Part shown: positions 25,685 to 34,312 of the stretch, piece after piece | Layout: every line of letters starts with the position of its first letter | Numbering within the stretch: position 1 is the stretch's first letter | Origin: Metabacillus fastidiosus NBRC 101226 | GTDB lineage: Bacteria > Bacillota > Bacilli > Bacillales > Bacillaceae | Length of the DNA stretch: 64,000 nt | Direction: 5' to 3' | Assembly: GCF_001591625.1 (NCBI RefSeq) | Contig: NZ_BCVG01000008.1 | Location: forward strand, 1 to 64,000 | Program-made: the position numbers and the translations under genes | Notes under the pieces: generated by a model | What the model was told of the DNA's origin: nothing | What the model saw: the letters and a program-made list of their open reading frames with translations, nothing else | The model's database searches: none

Positions 25685-26350
25685 TTATCTTCTTTTTTTT
25701 CTTGAATTAACTATTATCATAATAACTATTGCAAGAAAGGTCCCTAACCAAACCATTGACATATCTTTTTGTGAATTAAAGGGATCGCGATGAAGTCCTA
25801 GGTGCTTTTCAGGATTATTGGGATGAGTTATTTTATGCACCCACATTTCAATAATCTCAAAAGTCCCGCTAAGGGAAACAATCAATGAGAAGATGAAAAT
25901 GTATAGCCAAAAGGTATGCAGCTTCGTATATTGGGATAAAAGCTGCTTTATTGGATAGGCCATTAATAGTCCATAACCAAAATGGACTATCAAATCATAG
26001 TATTTTCCTTTTATTTCAAATGAATCTTTCAACCATTCGTCTATTGGTGTCTTTCCATAATCATAATGCGCACCAAAGGCGTTCATAAGAAAAAACAGGG
26101 CAATTAACAGATAGGAGAAATTACTTAACTTAAGCCTTTTGTAGAAGATGGAAAGAATTATTATAATAAGCCCCATAGGAATATTTTCTAGTAAATAATA
26201 CGTCCAATTAGCAGGACGTATTGCAGTTAATATCCACCCAATTAAAAATAAAAAAATAATAATTTGTAAAATTCGATTTTTTTTAAATGGAAGGTGGTTT
26301 TTATTAAATAGCACATACTTCTCTATTTGTTCGGAATTTTGTGTAGACAT
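25685..26350 (-). CDS. DUF2238 membrane protein
   Basis: A 221-residue integral membrane protein with about six hydrophobic segments. The DUF2238 signature is clear: NAFGAHYDYGKTPIDEWLKD followed by YYDLIVHFGYGLLMAYP and the later GTFEIIEMWVH. E. coli YjdF belongs to the same family, whose function is unknown. The start at 26350 has a GAGGAGA-type site upstream on the minus strand. It stands alone in the decaying region and appears intact. Confidence 0.85.
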   Translation of the reverse strand: MSTQNSEQIEKYVLFNKNHLPFKKNRILQIIIFLFLIGWILTAIRPANWTYYLLENIPMGLIIIILSIFYKRLKLSNFSYLLIALFFLMNAFGAHYDYGKTPIDEWLKDSFEIKGKYYDLIVHFGYGLLMAYPIKQLLSQYTKLHTFWLYIFIFSLIVSLSGTFEIIEMWVHKITHPNNPEKHLGLHRDPFNSQKDMSMVWLGTFLAIVIMIIVNSRKKRR

Positions 26351-26712
26351 TAAATTTTCTCCTCTGCATTTATATATTTATCGTTAAAATGCACAAATGA
26401 AATTAAAAATATGCCTGAAAATGTGAAAGATAGGATAACTTTATTAAGAATTCATGATATACAATTAAAAAAGTTCCCTATCGAAGCAAAGAGAAAATTG
26501 GGGAATGAAAGCTCAATTTAAAGCTTTTTTAAGAATTTTGGATGTTTTTATATGTTCACCATCAATCAGCAAAATAACCGCAATCAGGCAAAAATCTAGA
26601 TTACATTGACTTGTTAATTCTAGTTACATCTTTTATCAAAATTTATATATATATTTTGAAATTCATGTATAATAAGAGTTTATTATTTTATACATAGAAA
26701 GGACGAATATAC
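26351..26712. other. Intergenic region between DUF2238 and DUF975 genes
   Basis: About 360 bases. A short frame from ATG 26413 (36 codons, MPENVKDRITLLRIHDIQLK...) looks protein-like but lacks a ribosome binding site and may be a relic. The end of the region carries AAAGGACG, the ribosome binding site of the next gene. Confidence 0.35.
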
Positions 26713-27360
26713 TTGATTTCACAATGTAAACGAGCAGCAAAACAGGCATTACAAGGTCGATGGTGGTTTATGGTTGGAGCTGGATTAATATTAACTATGT
26801 TGAATTCCATACCAAGCTTAATTTCACCAGCAACATATGTTGATGAAGAATCATTAACTGCATTACAGCAATTTATCGATTTTACTACTCTTATTTTATC
26901 TATATTATTAATTCCACTAAGTGTTGGATGGTTTTGGCTTACTTTAGAAATAACAAGAAATAAAAATGTAGAAATGGCAATGTTGTTTGAACCATTTTTT
27001 AAAATGTTTTGGAAAAGTATCTGGGTAAGTATTGTTATAGGATTTTTTACTTTTTTATGGACTCTTTTGCTTATTATTCCAGGAATTATAAAAGCAATAT
27101 CTTATTCATTTACTCTGTATATTTTGAAGGATCGTCCAGAACTTCCAGCAATACAAGCAATAACAGAATCACGCAAAATGATAAATGGATATAAAGGAAA
27201 AGCTTTTCTTTTAAGTTTATCTTTCATTGGTTGGTTTTTATTAGGAATTATAACTTTAGGATTAGGATTCTTATTTATATATCCCTACTATTCAGTGACG
27301 TATGCTCAATTTTATGAAGAAGTTAAAGGTAAACAAAATGATATAAAAGTTGATGAATAA
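26713..27360 (+). CDS. DUF975 integral membrane protein
   Basis: A 215-residue membrane protein of the DUF975 family. The N-terminal ISQCKRAAKQALQGRWWFMV is the typical family start. Four to five hydrophobic segments follow, with LLIIPGIIKAISYSFTLYIL, the AIQAITESRKMINGYKGKAF loop and the C-terminal IYPYYSVTYAQFYEEV all characteristic. Function is unknown for the family. TTG 26713 follows AGAAAGGACG. It is a single-gene unit with a terminator at 27419. Confidence 0.85.
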   Translation: MISQCKRAAKQALQGRWWFMVGAGLILTMLNSIPSLISPATYVDEESLTALQQFIDFTTLILSILLIPLSVGWFWLTLEITRNKNVEMAMLFEPFFKMFWKSIWVSIVIGFFTFLWTLLLIIPGIIKAISYSFTLYILKDRPELPAIQAITESRKMINGYKGKAFLLSLSFIGWFLLGIITLGLGFLFIYPYYSVTYAQFYEEVKGKQNDIKVDE

Positions 27361-27418
27361 AAATATTTCAAATTCTAGGATTTTATCTTTACGGAAAAAA
27401 ATTTTATAAGGTGTTAAG

Positions 27419-27456
27419 AGAAGAGAAAGGACTTTTAAGTTCTTTCTCTTTTTGTT
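27419..27456 (+). terminator. DUF975 gene terminator
   Basis: AGAGAAAGGACTTTT pairs with AAGTTCTTTCTCT and runs into TTTTTG. Good intrinsic terminator. Confidence 0.8.
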
Positions 27457-27622
27457 GCAAAGCAACCGCACGACAAATGATAGTTTGTATAATTTCACCC
27501 TTCTTCTCTTTGTTCATCATGGACTATCACAATGGAGTGTGGCAGTTCATATGATGAATAGGGTTTGTTAACCAATTTAGGATATAATAGGAGAGTTAAA
27601 AGGAACAGGGGAGGTTTTTGAG

Positions 27623-27933
27623 TTGGCGAGAAAAACAAAGAAAGAGAGACTACGAGAACTGGACGAGCAGATGGCAAAGATTAAGGATAGAAAGCGACAG
27701 CTTGAAAGCCGGATGAGAGAGAAAGAGCGAGAACGAAACGACTGATTGAAGTCGAAGCTATTTTTGAGAAGTATTTTGATATTATTGGAGAAGATCAGGC
27801 CGAGAAAATAGCTTATAGGATGAAAGAAATTGTAGAAAAATATAAAGAGAAATTATTAGATATTGATGTAGAGAAATCAAAAGAAGCAAATAAGATAATT
27901 TATAAAATGAACAAGAAAGAGCAAACAATATGA
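27623..27933 (+). pseudogene. Coiled-coil mobilisation-like protein, module copy 1 (frameshifted)
   Basis: TTG 27623 after AGGGGAGG opens a frame reading ARKTKKERLRELDEQMAKIK, DRKRQLESRMREKE, then a premature TGA at 27743-27745. Compared with the copy at 33936-34286, seven bases (AAAAGCG) are missing after 27730, and the other frame continues RTKRLIEVEAIFEKYFDIIG to TGA 27931-27933. The deletion could have arisen between the two GCGA repeats seen in the intact copy. The basic coiled coil followed by RTKRLIEVG resembles TraD/MobC-type accessory proteins of conjugation or mobilisation systems, but that is a motif-level guess. Confidence 0.7.
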
Positions 27934-27959
27934 AATTAGCAAGGAAGAGAGAAAAAAGG

Positions 27960-28439
27960 ATGAAAAAACTTTTACTTATTATTTTATTATTAATGGTCAC
28001 AGGTATTGGGGTATATAGCATTATTGCATTCTCTAATTCATCTAAGTTACCTTCCCCAATTCCTCCAGGTAAACCACCTTCTCCAGTTATAACAGTAGGA
28101 GATATAATTATTCCTACTGAACAAGGAACATATTGCTGGAGTGGATTTATGAATGCAATATGTGTAGATATGATTTCTCCACCTGGTATTGTGAAAAACA
28201 GTGATTTGAAACCAGTTATTGTTTCTCCTGAAGCCAAATTAAATATAAGTTTTAAGGATAAACCTAAAGCAAACACTTTGACTGTAACTAGATGGATTAA
28301 TGATGAAGAAATGGTAGAGGCAAATTTAAAAGGGAATACATTAATCGTACCTAAAGAGAAAGGTGTTTACATATATGATGTTCATGCAAGATGGGAAAAG
28401 GGAGATTCAACATCTGTATTTGTTATTGAAGTTCAATAA
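27960..28439 (+). CDS. Secreted or membrane-anchored hypothetical protein, module copy 1
   Basis: A 159-residue protein with an N-terminal signal or anchor (MKKLLLIILLLMVTGIGVYS), a proline-rich linker (LPSPIPPGKPPSPVI) and a small beta-rich extracellular domain that includes TEQGTYCWSGFMNAICVD, with two Cys that may pair. I chose ATG 27960, preceded by GAAAAAAGG. An almost identical protein is encoded at 34313-34792. Similar hypothetical proteins are common in Bacillus; function is unknown. It lies directly downstream of the broken coiled-coil gene, as in the second copy. Confidence 0.75.
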   Translation: MKKLLLIILLLMVTGIGVYSIIAFSNSSKLPSPIPPGKPPSPVITVGDIIIPTEQGTYCWSGFMNAICVDMISPPGIVKNSDLKPVIVSPEAKLNISFKDKPKANTLTVTRWINDEEMVEANLKGNTLIVPKEKGVYIYDVHARWEKGDSTSVFVIEVQ

Positions 28440-28533
28440 GTCACTAATTTAAACATTAATATTGTATATTAATATATAATTGTGTGTAATTATACATAAT
28501 ATTAATGTGGAGTGGAGTTTATTGGAGCTTATA

Positions 28534-29130
28534 ATGGAATCGACAGACTTAAAAGATTATTTGAAAGAATTGAATGTAGTAGATTTTTCGGATCCTTTGA
28601 TTAAGGAAGTCGTTACTGAATTGTTTAATGATGAACAGACAGAAATTGAAAAAGCTAAGACTGCTTTTGAGTTTGTAAGAGATAAAATATCTCATTCTTG
28701 GGACATTCGAAGTTCAAAAGTTACTTGTAAAGCTTCAGATGTACTTAAATATAAAGAAGGTATATGCTATGCAAAATCAAATTTATTGGCAGCTTTATTA
28801 AGATCGCAAGGTATACCGACGGGTTTTTGTTATCAAAGACTAATGCTATTCGATATACCAGATAAGGGCTACTCGCTACATACACTAAATGCAGTATTCC
28901 TTCATTCACTAAACCGATGGATTCGCTTAGATGCTCGTGGAAACAAACCCGGAGTCCAAGCCGAATTCTCGATAGATGAAGAAATCTTAGCATTCCCAAT
29001 TCAAGAAAGTTTTGATGAAGAAGATTATCCAATTATCTTTTTTGAACCAAATGCCAAAACGATTGCAACTTTAAATGAAAATACAAATGCATTAGAAATG
29101 TATAAACACCATCTACCTGATATTTTATAA
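28534..29130 (+). CDS. Transglutaminase-like superfamily protein
   Basis: A 198-residue protein of the transglutaminase/cysteine-protease-like superfamily. The triad is visible: Cys in YKEGICYAKSNLL, His in YSLHTLNAVFL and Asp in WIRLDARGNKPG. The start ATG 28534 has GGAG at 28524-28527; the longer upstream frame is not needed. No signal peptide or membrane segment is seen, so it should be cytoplasmic. Members hydrolyse or cross-link amide bonds; some are peptidases. It is followed by a full copy of the intergenic repeat at 29161. Confidence 0.85.
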   Translation: MESTDLKDYLKELNVVDFSDPLIKEVVTELFNDEQTEIEKAKTAFEFVRDKISHSWDIRSSKVTCKASDVLKYKEGICYAKSNLLAALLRSQGIPTGFCYQRLMLFDIPDKGYSLHTLNAVFLHSLNRWIRLDARGNKPGVQAEFSIDEEILAFPIQESFDEEDYPIIFFEPNAKTIATLNENTNALEMYKHHLPDIL

Positions 29131-29160
29131 ATATACATTTCTTAAACACTAAGACTTCTT

Positions 29161-29270
29161 TAACTAATAGATGCTTTAATTCAATAAATAATTAAAGGGA
29201 TCTTTCGATGAAAGATCCCTTTTAGCTTTGTAAAATGTCAATTATATTAACTAGATTGATATAAAGTAGT
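29161..29270 (+). repeat. Dispersed intergenic repeat, copy A (hairpin plus core)
   Basis: Three parts: a 5' arm (TAACTAATAGATGCTTTAAT), a hairpin (AAAGGGATCTTT with AAAGATCCCTTTT, 29194-29224) and a core starting CTTTGTAAAATGTCAATTAT and ending TTAACTAGATTGATATAAA. Parts recur at 29637, 32276, 33012, 33409, 35637, 38589 and, inverted, 62547. The hairpin with T-tract also serves as a terminator for the transglutaminase-like gene. Confidence 0.8.
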
Positions 29271-29375
29271 CATTTGAAACTTAAGGATCTTATTCAACTA
29301 GTGGAGCAGTCTAAAATAATAATATAATTGGTTTTTATAGTAAAATATTCAATAAAAGATATAAGGAGGATTATT

Positions 29376-29600
29376 GTGGAAAAAACTTTAGTGAAAACTG
29401 CTATATATTCATTTATTACTTCTTTTTCATTGTTGTTAGTCTTGATACAAAGAGTTAGGTATACAACAGATGTAAATGGAATGGGTTCAGTTGAAGAGAC
29501 ATCTTATCCGGATTTTTTCTTTATGATTCTAAAGTACTCAATAATGGCTACATTCATTATAGTGATATTTATGTTTTTATATAAAAAATATAGAAACTAG
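29376..29600 (+). CDS. Small two-helix membrane protein
   Basis: A 74-residue protein with two predicted membrane helices (VKTAIYSFITSFSLLLVLI and ILKYSIMATFIIVIFMFLY) flanking an extracellular-type loop with VRYTTDVNGMGSVEETSYPD. I chose GTG 29376 because TAAGGAGGATTATT precedes it; the upstream ATG of the longer frame has no site. No family name is certain. It lies between repeat copies A and B, as if delivered as a gene-plus-repeat unit. Confidence 0.7.
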   Translation: MEKTLVKTAIYSFITSFSLLLVLIQRVRYTTDVNGMGSVEETSYPDFFFMILKYSIMATFIIVIFMFLYKKYRN

Positions 29601-29636
29601 AGAATTTGTAATGATTAATTGTTTATTTTTTAATAT

Positions 29637-29740
29637 GCTAATGGATGTTTTAATTTAATAAAGGACTAAAAGGATCTTTAAAAAGATCCTTTTTTACTTT
29701 GTAAATGTCCATTATGTTAACTAGATTGATATAAAGTACG
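29637..29740 (+). repeat. Dispersed intergenic repeat, copy B
   Basis: The same three-part layout as copy A: GCTAATGGATGTTTTAATTT, hairpin AAAGGATCTTT with AAGATCCTTTTTT (29669-29696), and core CTTTGTAAATGTCCATTATG followed by TTAACTAGATTGATATAAA. The hairpin can terminate the gene ending at 29600. Confidence 0.8.
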
Positions 29741-29855
29741 TATTTAAAATATATAAAAGCCTTGTTTAATTAACAAGGCAGATTAATTGGTGAGTTTCTG
29801 TTAAATATTTGAAACTAACTAGAGTTTTAACCGTAAATATTCAATCATTATTTGA

Positions 29856-30263
29856 TTAAGTTAAATCAAAAGCTTCTTCTAATGCAGCTGTATCTTCAAA
29901 GAATTGAAATAACTTAATCTTTTCTTCTTCAATTTCACAAACTGCTGCCCAATCACTCTCAAAAGCTTTTCCAGTTACTTGGACTTTGATTCGAAAACTT
30001 CCCCATGCAAATGCTGTATCTTGATCACCGATTATTTTATTAATAACAAATACTTCTATTTGATATACTTCAGCTAAAATATTTAAATATTTTTCAACTC
30101 CCTCTTTACCTTCATATATTCCATATAAAGGGATTTCGTCAGATGGCTCTTTTTTAAGAATAATAAATTTTGCTTCATCGTGAACTATTTCAATCACTCT
30201 ATCAATTTGTTTACTACCTAATGCATTATAATAGTTGGCTAAAACCATTTGGGCATTATTCAC
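29856..30263 (-). CDS. SnoaL/NTF2-like protein
   Basis: A 135-residue protein with the NTF2-like cone fold pattern: an N-terminal helix MVLANYYNALGSKQIDRVIE, then EAKFIILKKEPS, GIYEGKEGVEKYLNIL, and a closing beta sheet (WAAVCEIEEEKIKLFQFFED). Such proteins bind or isomerise small ligands. The start is uncertain: GTG 30263 has AAAGGA upstream at 11 bases and fits the fold. The longer frame to 30356 adds an unlikely hydrophobic leader. It is downstream of accA on the same strand, 142 bases away, and may or may not be co-transcribed. Confidence 0.7.
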   Translation of the reverse strand: MNNAQMVLANYYNALGSKQIDRVIEIVHDEAKFIILKKEPSDEIPLYGIYEGKEGVEKYLNILAEVYQIEVFVINKIIGDQDTAFAWGSFRIKVQVTGKAFESDWAAVCEIEEEKIKLFQFFEDTAALEEAFDLT

Positions 30264-30405
30264 TATTTCAAAATTCCTTTCATTATATTGTCTTTGTCCT
30301 ATTACTCGGTAAATTAGTAAAAATAACAGAAAATGGGGAGGGAGAAAATTTCCCACTACAATTTTACAAAGAGATTTTTAGACAAAGCAGACTCTCATCT
30401 CTTTT

Positions 30406-31377
30406 TTAAAAAGATAGGGGGTTCCCTTCTCCAATTCTAAATACACCTATATTTCTAAACTTTTCATAACGTTGTTGTATAAGCTCATCTAAAGATAATG
30501 ATAACAATTCTTTAAGAGAAGATTCGATTGTAGATTCAATCATTTTCGCTTGTGATTCTATGTCATTATGTGCTCCACCTTTAACCTCAGGGATTAAAGT
30601 ATCAATAATTCCTAATTCTTTTACATCTGGTGCAGTAATTTTCATATGTTCAGCTGCTTTAATAGCATGTGCAGAATCTTTCCATAGTATAGAGGCGGCA
30701 GCCTCAGGAGAAATAACTGAGTACCATGAATTTTCTAACATATGTATATGATTACTAACACTGATACCAAGGGCTCCACCACTTGAAGCTTCGCCGATTA
30801 CAATAGATATAATTGGAACTTTAAGATTGCTCATTTCAAAGAGATTCCGAGCTATGGCTTCTGATATTCCACGTTCTTCAGATTCCTTTCCAGGGTACGC
30901 TCCAGCGGTATCGATAAATGTGATAATAGGACGGTTAAATTTTTCAGCTTGTTTCATAAGTCTTAGAGCTTTTCTATAACCTTCAGGATGTGGATATCCA
31001 AAATTTCGTTCGATACTTTCCTTCGTATTTCTCCCCCTTTGTTGACCGATGATAGTAACGGGTACTTCTTTATACTTGGCAATTCCACCTATTATTGCTT
31101 TATCGTCTCCATAAAGTCTATCACCATGAAGTTCTAAAAAGTTTGTAAACAATAGAGGGATATAGTCCAATGTTGTAGGTCGATTTCGAAGTCTTGCAAT
31201 TTGAACTCTTTGAAAAGGGGTAATATTTTCATATATTTCATCTTCTAATTTTTTTAAACGTTCTTGTAATTTATCGATTTCAGACGATAAATTCAGATTG
31301 TTTTCTATCATAAACTTCTGTAATTCAGAAATTTTTTTTCTTAACTCAATTATAGGACGCTCGAAGTCTAGACTCAT
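30406..31377 (-). CDS. accA: Acetyl-CoA carboxylase carboxyltransferase subunit alpha, solitary copy
   Basis: A 323-residue AccA, the alpha subunit of the carboxyltransferase that moves CO2 from biotin carboxyl carrier protein to acetyl-CoA in the first step of fatty acid synthesis. Typical parts are [27 protein letters not shown], the crotonase-fold core ([17 protein letters not shown]) and the oxyanion/CoA-site region [16 protein letters not shown]. Full length and intact. Normally accA is paired with accD; here accD is absent and a marR-type regulator precedes it in the same direction with a 71-base gap. An extra, separately regulated copy is a reasonable inference; whether the chromosome also has accDA is not visible. 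Confidence 0.93.
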   Translation of the reverse strand: MSLDFERPIIELRKKISELQKFMIENNLNLSSEIDKLQERLKKLEDEIYENITPFQRVQIARLRNRPTTLDYIPLLFTNFLELHGDRLYGDDKAIIGGIAKYKEVPVTIIGQQRGRNTKESIERNFGYPHPEGYRKALRLMKQAEKFNRPIITFIDTAGAYPGKESEERGISEAIARNLFEMSNLKVPIISIVIGEASSGGALGISVSNHIHMLENSWYSVISPEAAASILWKDSAHAIKAAEHMKITAPDVKELGIIDTLIPEVKGGAHNDIESQAKMIESTIESSLKELLSLSLDELIQQRYEKFRNIGVFRIGEGNPLSF

Positions 31378-31448
31378 GTTTGACCTCCATTTCTAGTGTG
31401 AATAATTGTGAATAAAAGAAATTATATTTTGAAAATTAAATACTGTTT

Positions 31449-31904
31449 TTAATGTTCTTCATTTGTTTTGCATGTTAAATCGGAAATAGATTTAATAAGT
31501 AATTCGAAACCATCAACAACCTTTTTTTGTTCCAGTTCGGATAAACTCATTAGAACATTTTGATAAAATTCAACTGATTGTTCTCTTATTTGATGAAAGG
31601 TTATTTGACCTTTATCTGTCAGAGAGAGGTGAATTTCCCTTCTGTTTTTCTCATTTTCTTCACGACAAACTAACCCTTCTTTTATCAATTTATCTACTAA
31701 TCGGCTCACTGACGAACGCTCCAACATAAGTTTATTGGCTAATTCCCAAACAGTTAGCTTGGTGGATTCTAATTCTTCTAATGCCATTACCTGGGAAACC
31801 GATAAAGGTCTTCCTAAAGGTTTTTTGAGAGAATCCATAAACCCAAACATTCTTACAAATTTCATGATATCTTTTCTTAATTTTAGAGCTTCTTCTCTTT
31901 TCAA
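31449..31904 (-). CDS. MarR-family transcriptional regulator
   Basis: A 151-residue MarR-type repressor. The winged helix is clear: SKLTVWELANKLMLERSSVSR-type text with LVDKLIKEGLVCREENEKNR (the beta-wing DxR/ENRR-like loop) around residues 50-95, between dimerisation helices. TTG 31904 follows AGGAGGAGATACG. It precedes accA on the same strand and probably forms a marR-accA unit. A palindrome at 31933-31945 overlaps its own promoter, suggesting autoregulation. Because MarR-type FabT controls fatty acid synthesis in other Firmicutes, lipid-linked control of this accA is plausible. Confidence 0.88.
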   Translation of the reverse strand: MKREEALKLRKDIMKFVRMFGFMDSLKKPLGRPLSVSQVMALEELESTKLTVWELANKLMLERSSVSRLVDKLIKEGLVCREENEKNRREIHLSLTDKGQITFHQIREQSVEFYQNVLMSLSELEQKKVVDGFELLIKSISDLTCKTNEEH

Positions 31905-31932
31905 ACGTATCTCCTCCTATAATGATGTACTT

Positions 31933-31953
31933 TACATCTAATGTATTATACAT
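31933..31953 (-). promoter_or_regulatory. Candidate MarR operator and -10 element
   Basis: TACAT (31933-31937), CTA, ATGTA (31941-31945) forms a compact palindrome next to TGTATAAT read on the minus strand (31945-31952). Position just upstream of the marR-type start fits autorepression. Short motif, so the call is tentative. Confidence 0.45.
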
Positions 31954-32127
31954 GAAAGGTTCATTAATAGAAATAGGGGTTCCTCTTACAATTGAAGATC
32001 CTTTTTTTGCCGCCGATAATATGCTTTATGTTAATTAGGACAAATATTTTTCATCTTACTTAATAAAATGAAGAGAAATAATAGTGAAATTAGGATTAAT
32101 AGTATATATAATGAAAGGGGTTTTAGT

Positions 32128-32271
32128 TTGAGGTTTGTTGAAGACGTAGCAGGTTCTATATATGATATTTTTAAATTTATTATAAGATCTATTAGTTATT
32201 TACTTGTAGGAATGATAATTGTGGCAGTTCCACTTTATTTAATTGTTTGGATAGTTGGTGTTTTTCAATAA
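32128..32271 (+). CDS. Small single-helix membrane protein, 47 residues
   Basis: I chose TTG 32128 after AAAGGGGTTTTAG. The product has a short amphipathic N-terminal part and one strong membrane helix (SYLLVGMIIVAVPLYLIVWI). No family recognised. It is immediately followed by repeat copy C (32276), so it shares the gene-plus-repeat arrangement of its neighbours. Confidence 0.5.
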   Translation: MRFVEDVAGSIYDIFKFIIRSISYLLVGMIIVAVPLYLIVWIVGVFQ

Positions 32272-32275
32272 TTTA

Positions 32276-32358
32276 TCTAATTAAAGGGATCTTTAATTTT
32301 AAAAGATTCTTTTTATTGCTTTAAATGTGGATTATGTTAACTAGATTGTTATAAAGCA
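32276..32358 (+). repeat. Dispersed intergenic repeat, copy C
   Basis: Hairpin AAAGGGATCTTTAATTT with AAAAGATTCTTTTT, then TTTAAATGTGGATTATG and TTAACTAGATTGTTATAAA. Bases after it (CTTATTCAACTA near 32381) also match those after copy A near 29290, so the element may extend to about 32400. Confidence 0.7.
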
Positions 32359-32452
32359 CTTATTAAGGTATTTTAAATTCTTATTCAACTAAGTAGTGGA
32401 TTGCTTTATGAGATGGATTAAATTAAATAAATATCAAAGGGAGATTAAATTC

Positions 32453-32932
32453 TTGAAAAAAAGGGATTTGACATTTTTAATTATTTTAATAATATTGGTT
32501 GTTGGGTTTTCAATTTATCAATTTAGCAATACTTTATATGGGAATGATAAAGAGTCCATTGTTAAAGTTATTAAATCAATTAAAGGATATGAAGATAAAT
32601 CAATTGAAATTTTAGAGATTAAAGATTTCGATGATGTAAGAATTGTTGGGTTTCTATATAACGATAGACCAGCTTATATCGAATTCCATAAAAATAATAG
32701 AGGTAATTATAAATGGAGAAGTATTGAGGATAGACAAGATGAAACATTAAGTTCTTTTCTCCCTCTTCTCCCTAACACCATAAGACCTAAACTTATGTAT
32801 GTGTCTAACCACGAAAATAAAATTACTGAAATACAAGTAAATATAGATGGGCATTTAGTAGAACAAGAAATTCTCCCAAAGAAGGCTATGATTACTTGGA
32901 TCGATTTTCCCAAAAAAGATAAAAAGGATTAG
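32453..32932 (+). CDS. Membrane-anchored hypothetical protein
   Basis: A 159-residue protein with one N-terminal membrane helix (FLIILIILVVGFSIYQF) and a soluble outside domain. Text such as KDFDDVRIVGFLYNDRPAYI followed by EFHKNNRGNYKWRSIEDRQ resembles the small extracytoplasmic domains of many Bacillus hypothetical proteins. I chose TTG 32453, which follows AAAGGGAGATTAAATTC. The longer frame from 32396 has no site. Function unknown. Repeats C and D flank it. Confidence 0.7.
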   Translation: MKKRDLTFLIILIILVVGFSIYQFSNTLYGNDKESIVKVIKSIKGYEDKSIEILEIKDFDDVRIVGFLYNDRPAYIEFHKNNRGNYKWRSIEDRQDETLSSFLPLLPNTIRPKLMYVSNHENKITEIQVNIDGHLVEQEILPKKAMITWIDFPKKDKKD

Positions 32933-33011
32933 ACATTTCAAAATTATAAATTTTACGATTTAAAAAGGAGTTTAACCCAAGATAAGAGTGATTAGATTTT
33001 TGAAATAAAGG

Positions 33012-33113
33012 ATACATTAAGTTAATAAACAACTAAAAGGTTTTTCAATTGGAAAATCCTTTTTTAATTCCTGAAATCTGTATTTTGTTAACCGAAGTGA
33101 TATAAAACATTAT
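33012..33113 (+). repeat. Dispersed intergenic repeat, copy D (diverged)
   Basis: GATACATTAAGTTAATAAAC is the 5' arm, then hairpin AAAAGGTTTTTC with GGAAAATCCTTTTT, and a diverged core CTGAAATCTGTATTTTG, TTAACCGAAGTGATATAAA. Layout matches copies A and B. Confidence 0.65.
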
Positions 33114-33118
33114 AGTTA

Positions 33119-33364
33119 TTAGAGTTTTTCCACATCTGATTTTCTCTTTATTTTCCAAATCAAGTTTGTAATAAAGGCACTAAAAGCCCCTAAAGCAATT
33201 AAAGAGAAAATAATTTGAAACAATATAAAGTTCCATGTATTTTCAAAAGAAAAGAGTGTAATCTTACCTGAGTCCATAATATCAACAACTATAAAGAATA
33301 AGATGACTATAAAGAATACTTTAGTGAATTTTTTATAAAAATAATTTTTATAACAATTGTCCAT
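33119..33364 (-). CDS. Small two-helix membrane protein, 81 residues
   Basis: A hydrophobic protein with two membrane helices (VFFIVILFFIVVDIM and FILFQIIFSLIALGAFSAFI) and a basic C-terminus (WKIKRKSDVEKL). ATG 33364 follows CAGGTGAGAAA on the minus strand. No family was recognised. It lies between repeat copies D and E and points opposite to most neighbours. Confidence 0.55.
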   Translation of the reverse strand: MDNCYKNYFYKKFTKVFFIVILFFIVVDIMDSGKITLFSFENTWNFILFQIIFSLIALGAFSAFITNLIWKIKRKSDVEKL

Positions 33365-33408
33365 TTTCTCACCTGAATATCATTTTAATTTAATTATACT
33401 CATTTTTC

Positions 33409-33445
33409 ACTTTGTAAAATGTCTATTATGTAAACTTAAGAAATT
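33409..33445 (+). repeat. Dispersed intergenic repeat, copy E (core only)
   Basis: CACTTTGTAAAATGTCTATT and ATGTAAACTTAAGAAAT match the core of copies A and F. No hairpin arm precedes it. Confidence 0.65.
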
Positions 33446-33935
33446 AAAACCCTTTTATTTATGATTTATTTTTTGATAGATAACAAAAATTAGAAAAACA
33501 TTTAATTAACAGGACAGCCAATTTGAATATTGACTTAAAATCCCTATATTGTTAATATATACATATAAATAAGTGAATAGTTTTAAAAGGGAAGCACCCT
33601 AAGTAGTGATTTTATCACGATTTAGGGTGCTTCCCTTTTTTACTGTCATCATAAAGAAGAGAATCATCTATAAGATATCCCATGCGATTATGTTAATCCC
33701 TGTATTTCTTGCTATTAATGCACCCACTATAAGAGCTGAGTCTGCTACAGAATGATATGAATACCAATTGCTTCAAGAAGAACAGTCCGTTATCGAAAAG
33801 GAACAACAAAAAGAAGGAATCCAAAAAGAAAGAAGCAAGCCCTTTCTCTTATTGTTTATCGCAGACATTATACCAAACTCCATTGTGGTAGTATATAATG
33901 AAATGGGATCATAGACCAATTCAGGATATAATAGG
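33446..33935. other. Intergenic region with terminator and decayed text
   Basis: A strong hairpin, AAAAGGGAAGCACCCTAA (33585-33602) with TTAGGGTGCTTCCCTTTTT (33622-33640), encloses a smaller hairpin in its loop and ends in T residues. After it, frames such as EEQSVIEKEQQKEGIQKERS look protein-derived but are interrupted, so they are likely relics. From about 33915 the sequence matches the region before copy 1 of the duplicated module. Confidence 0.5.
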
Positions 33936-34286
33936 ATGTACAACAGACATAGGGAAAGGTTTTTTGAGTCGGCGAAAAAAACAGAGGAAGAGAGACTGCG
34001 AGAATTGGACGAACAGATAGAGAAAATTAAGGCAAGAAAGCAGCAGCTTGAAAGCCAGATGAGAGAGAAGGAGCGAAAAGCGAGAACGAAACGACTAATT
34101 GAAGTCGGGGCTATTTTTGAGAAGTATTTTGATATTGTTGGGGAAGATCAGGCGGAACAAATAGCTTATGGTATGAAAGAACTGGTAGAAAAGCATAAAG
34201 AGAAATTATTAGATATTGATGTTGAGAAATCAAAAGAAGCAGATAAGATAATTTATAAAACAAACAAAAAAGAGCAAACAATATGA
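33936..34286 (+). CDS. Coiled-coil mobilisation-like protein, module copy 2
   Basis: An uninterrupted frame for a 116-residue basic coiled-coil protein (EEERLRELDEQIEKIKARKQ, KARTKRLIEVGAIFEKYFDI, EDQAEQIAYGMKELVEKHK). In copy 1 translation starts at a TTG after GGGGAGG; here that codon is TCG (inside FFESAKK) and the site is GGGAAAGG, so the original start has been lost. ATG 33936 is in frame but has a poor site, so expression is doubtful. The RTKRLIEVGAIF motif resembles TraD/MobC-like mobilisation accessory proteins. No relaxase is nearby. Confidence 0.5.
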   Translation: MYNRHRERFFESAKKTEEERLRELDEQIEKIKARKQQLESQMREKERKARTKRLIEVGAIFEKYFDIVGEDQAEQIAYGMKELVEKHKEKLLDIDVEKSKEADKIIYKTNKKEQTI

Positions 34287-34312
34287 AATTAGTAAAGAAG
34301 AGAGAGAAATGA

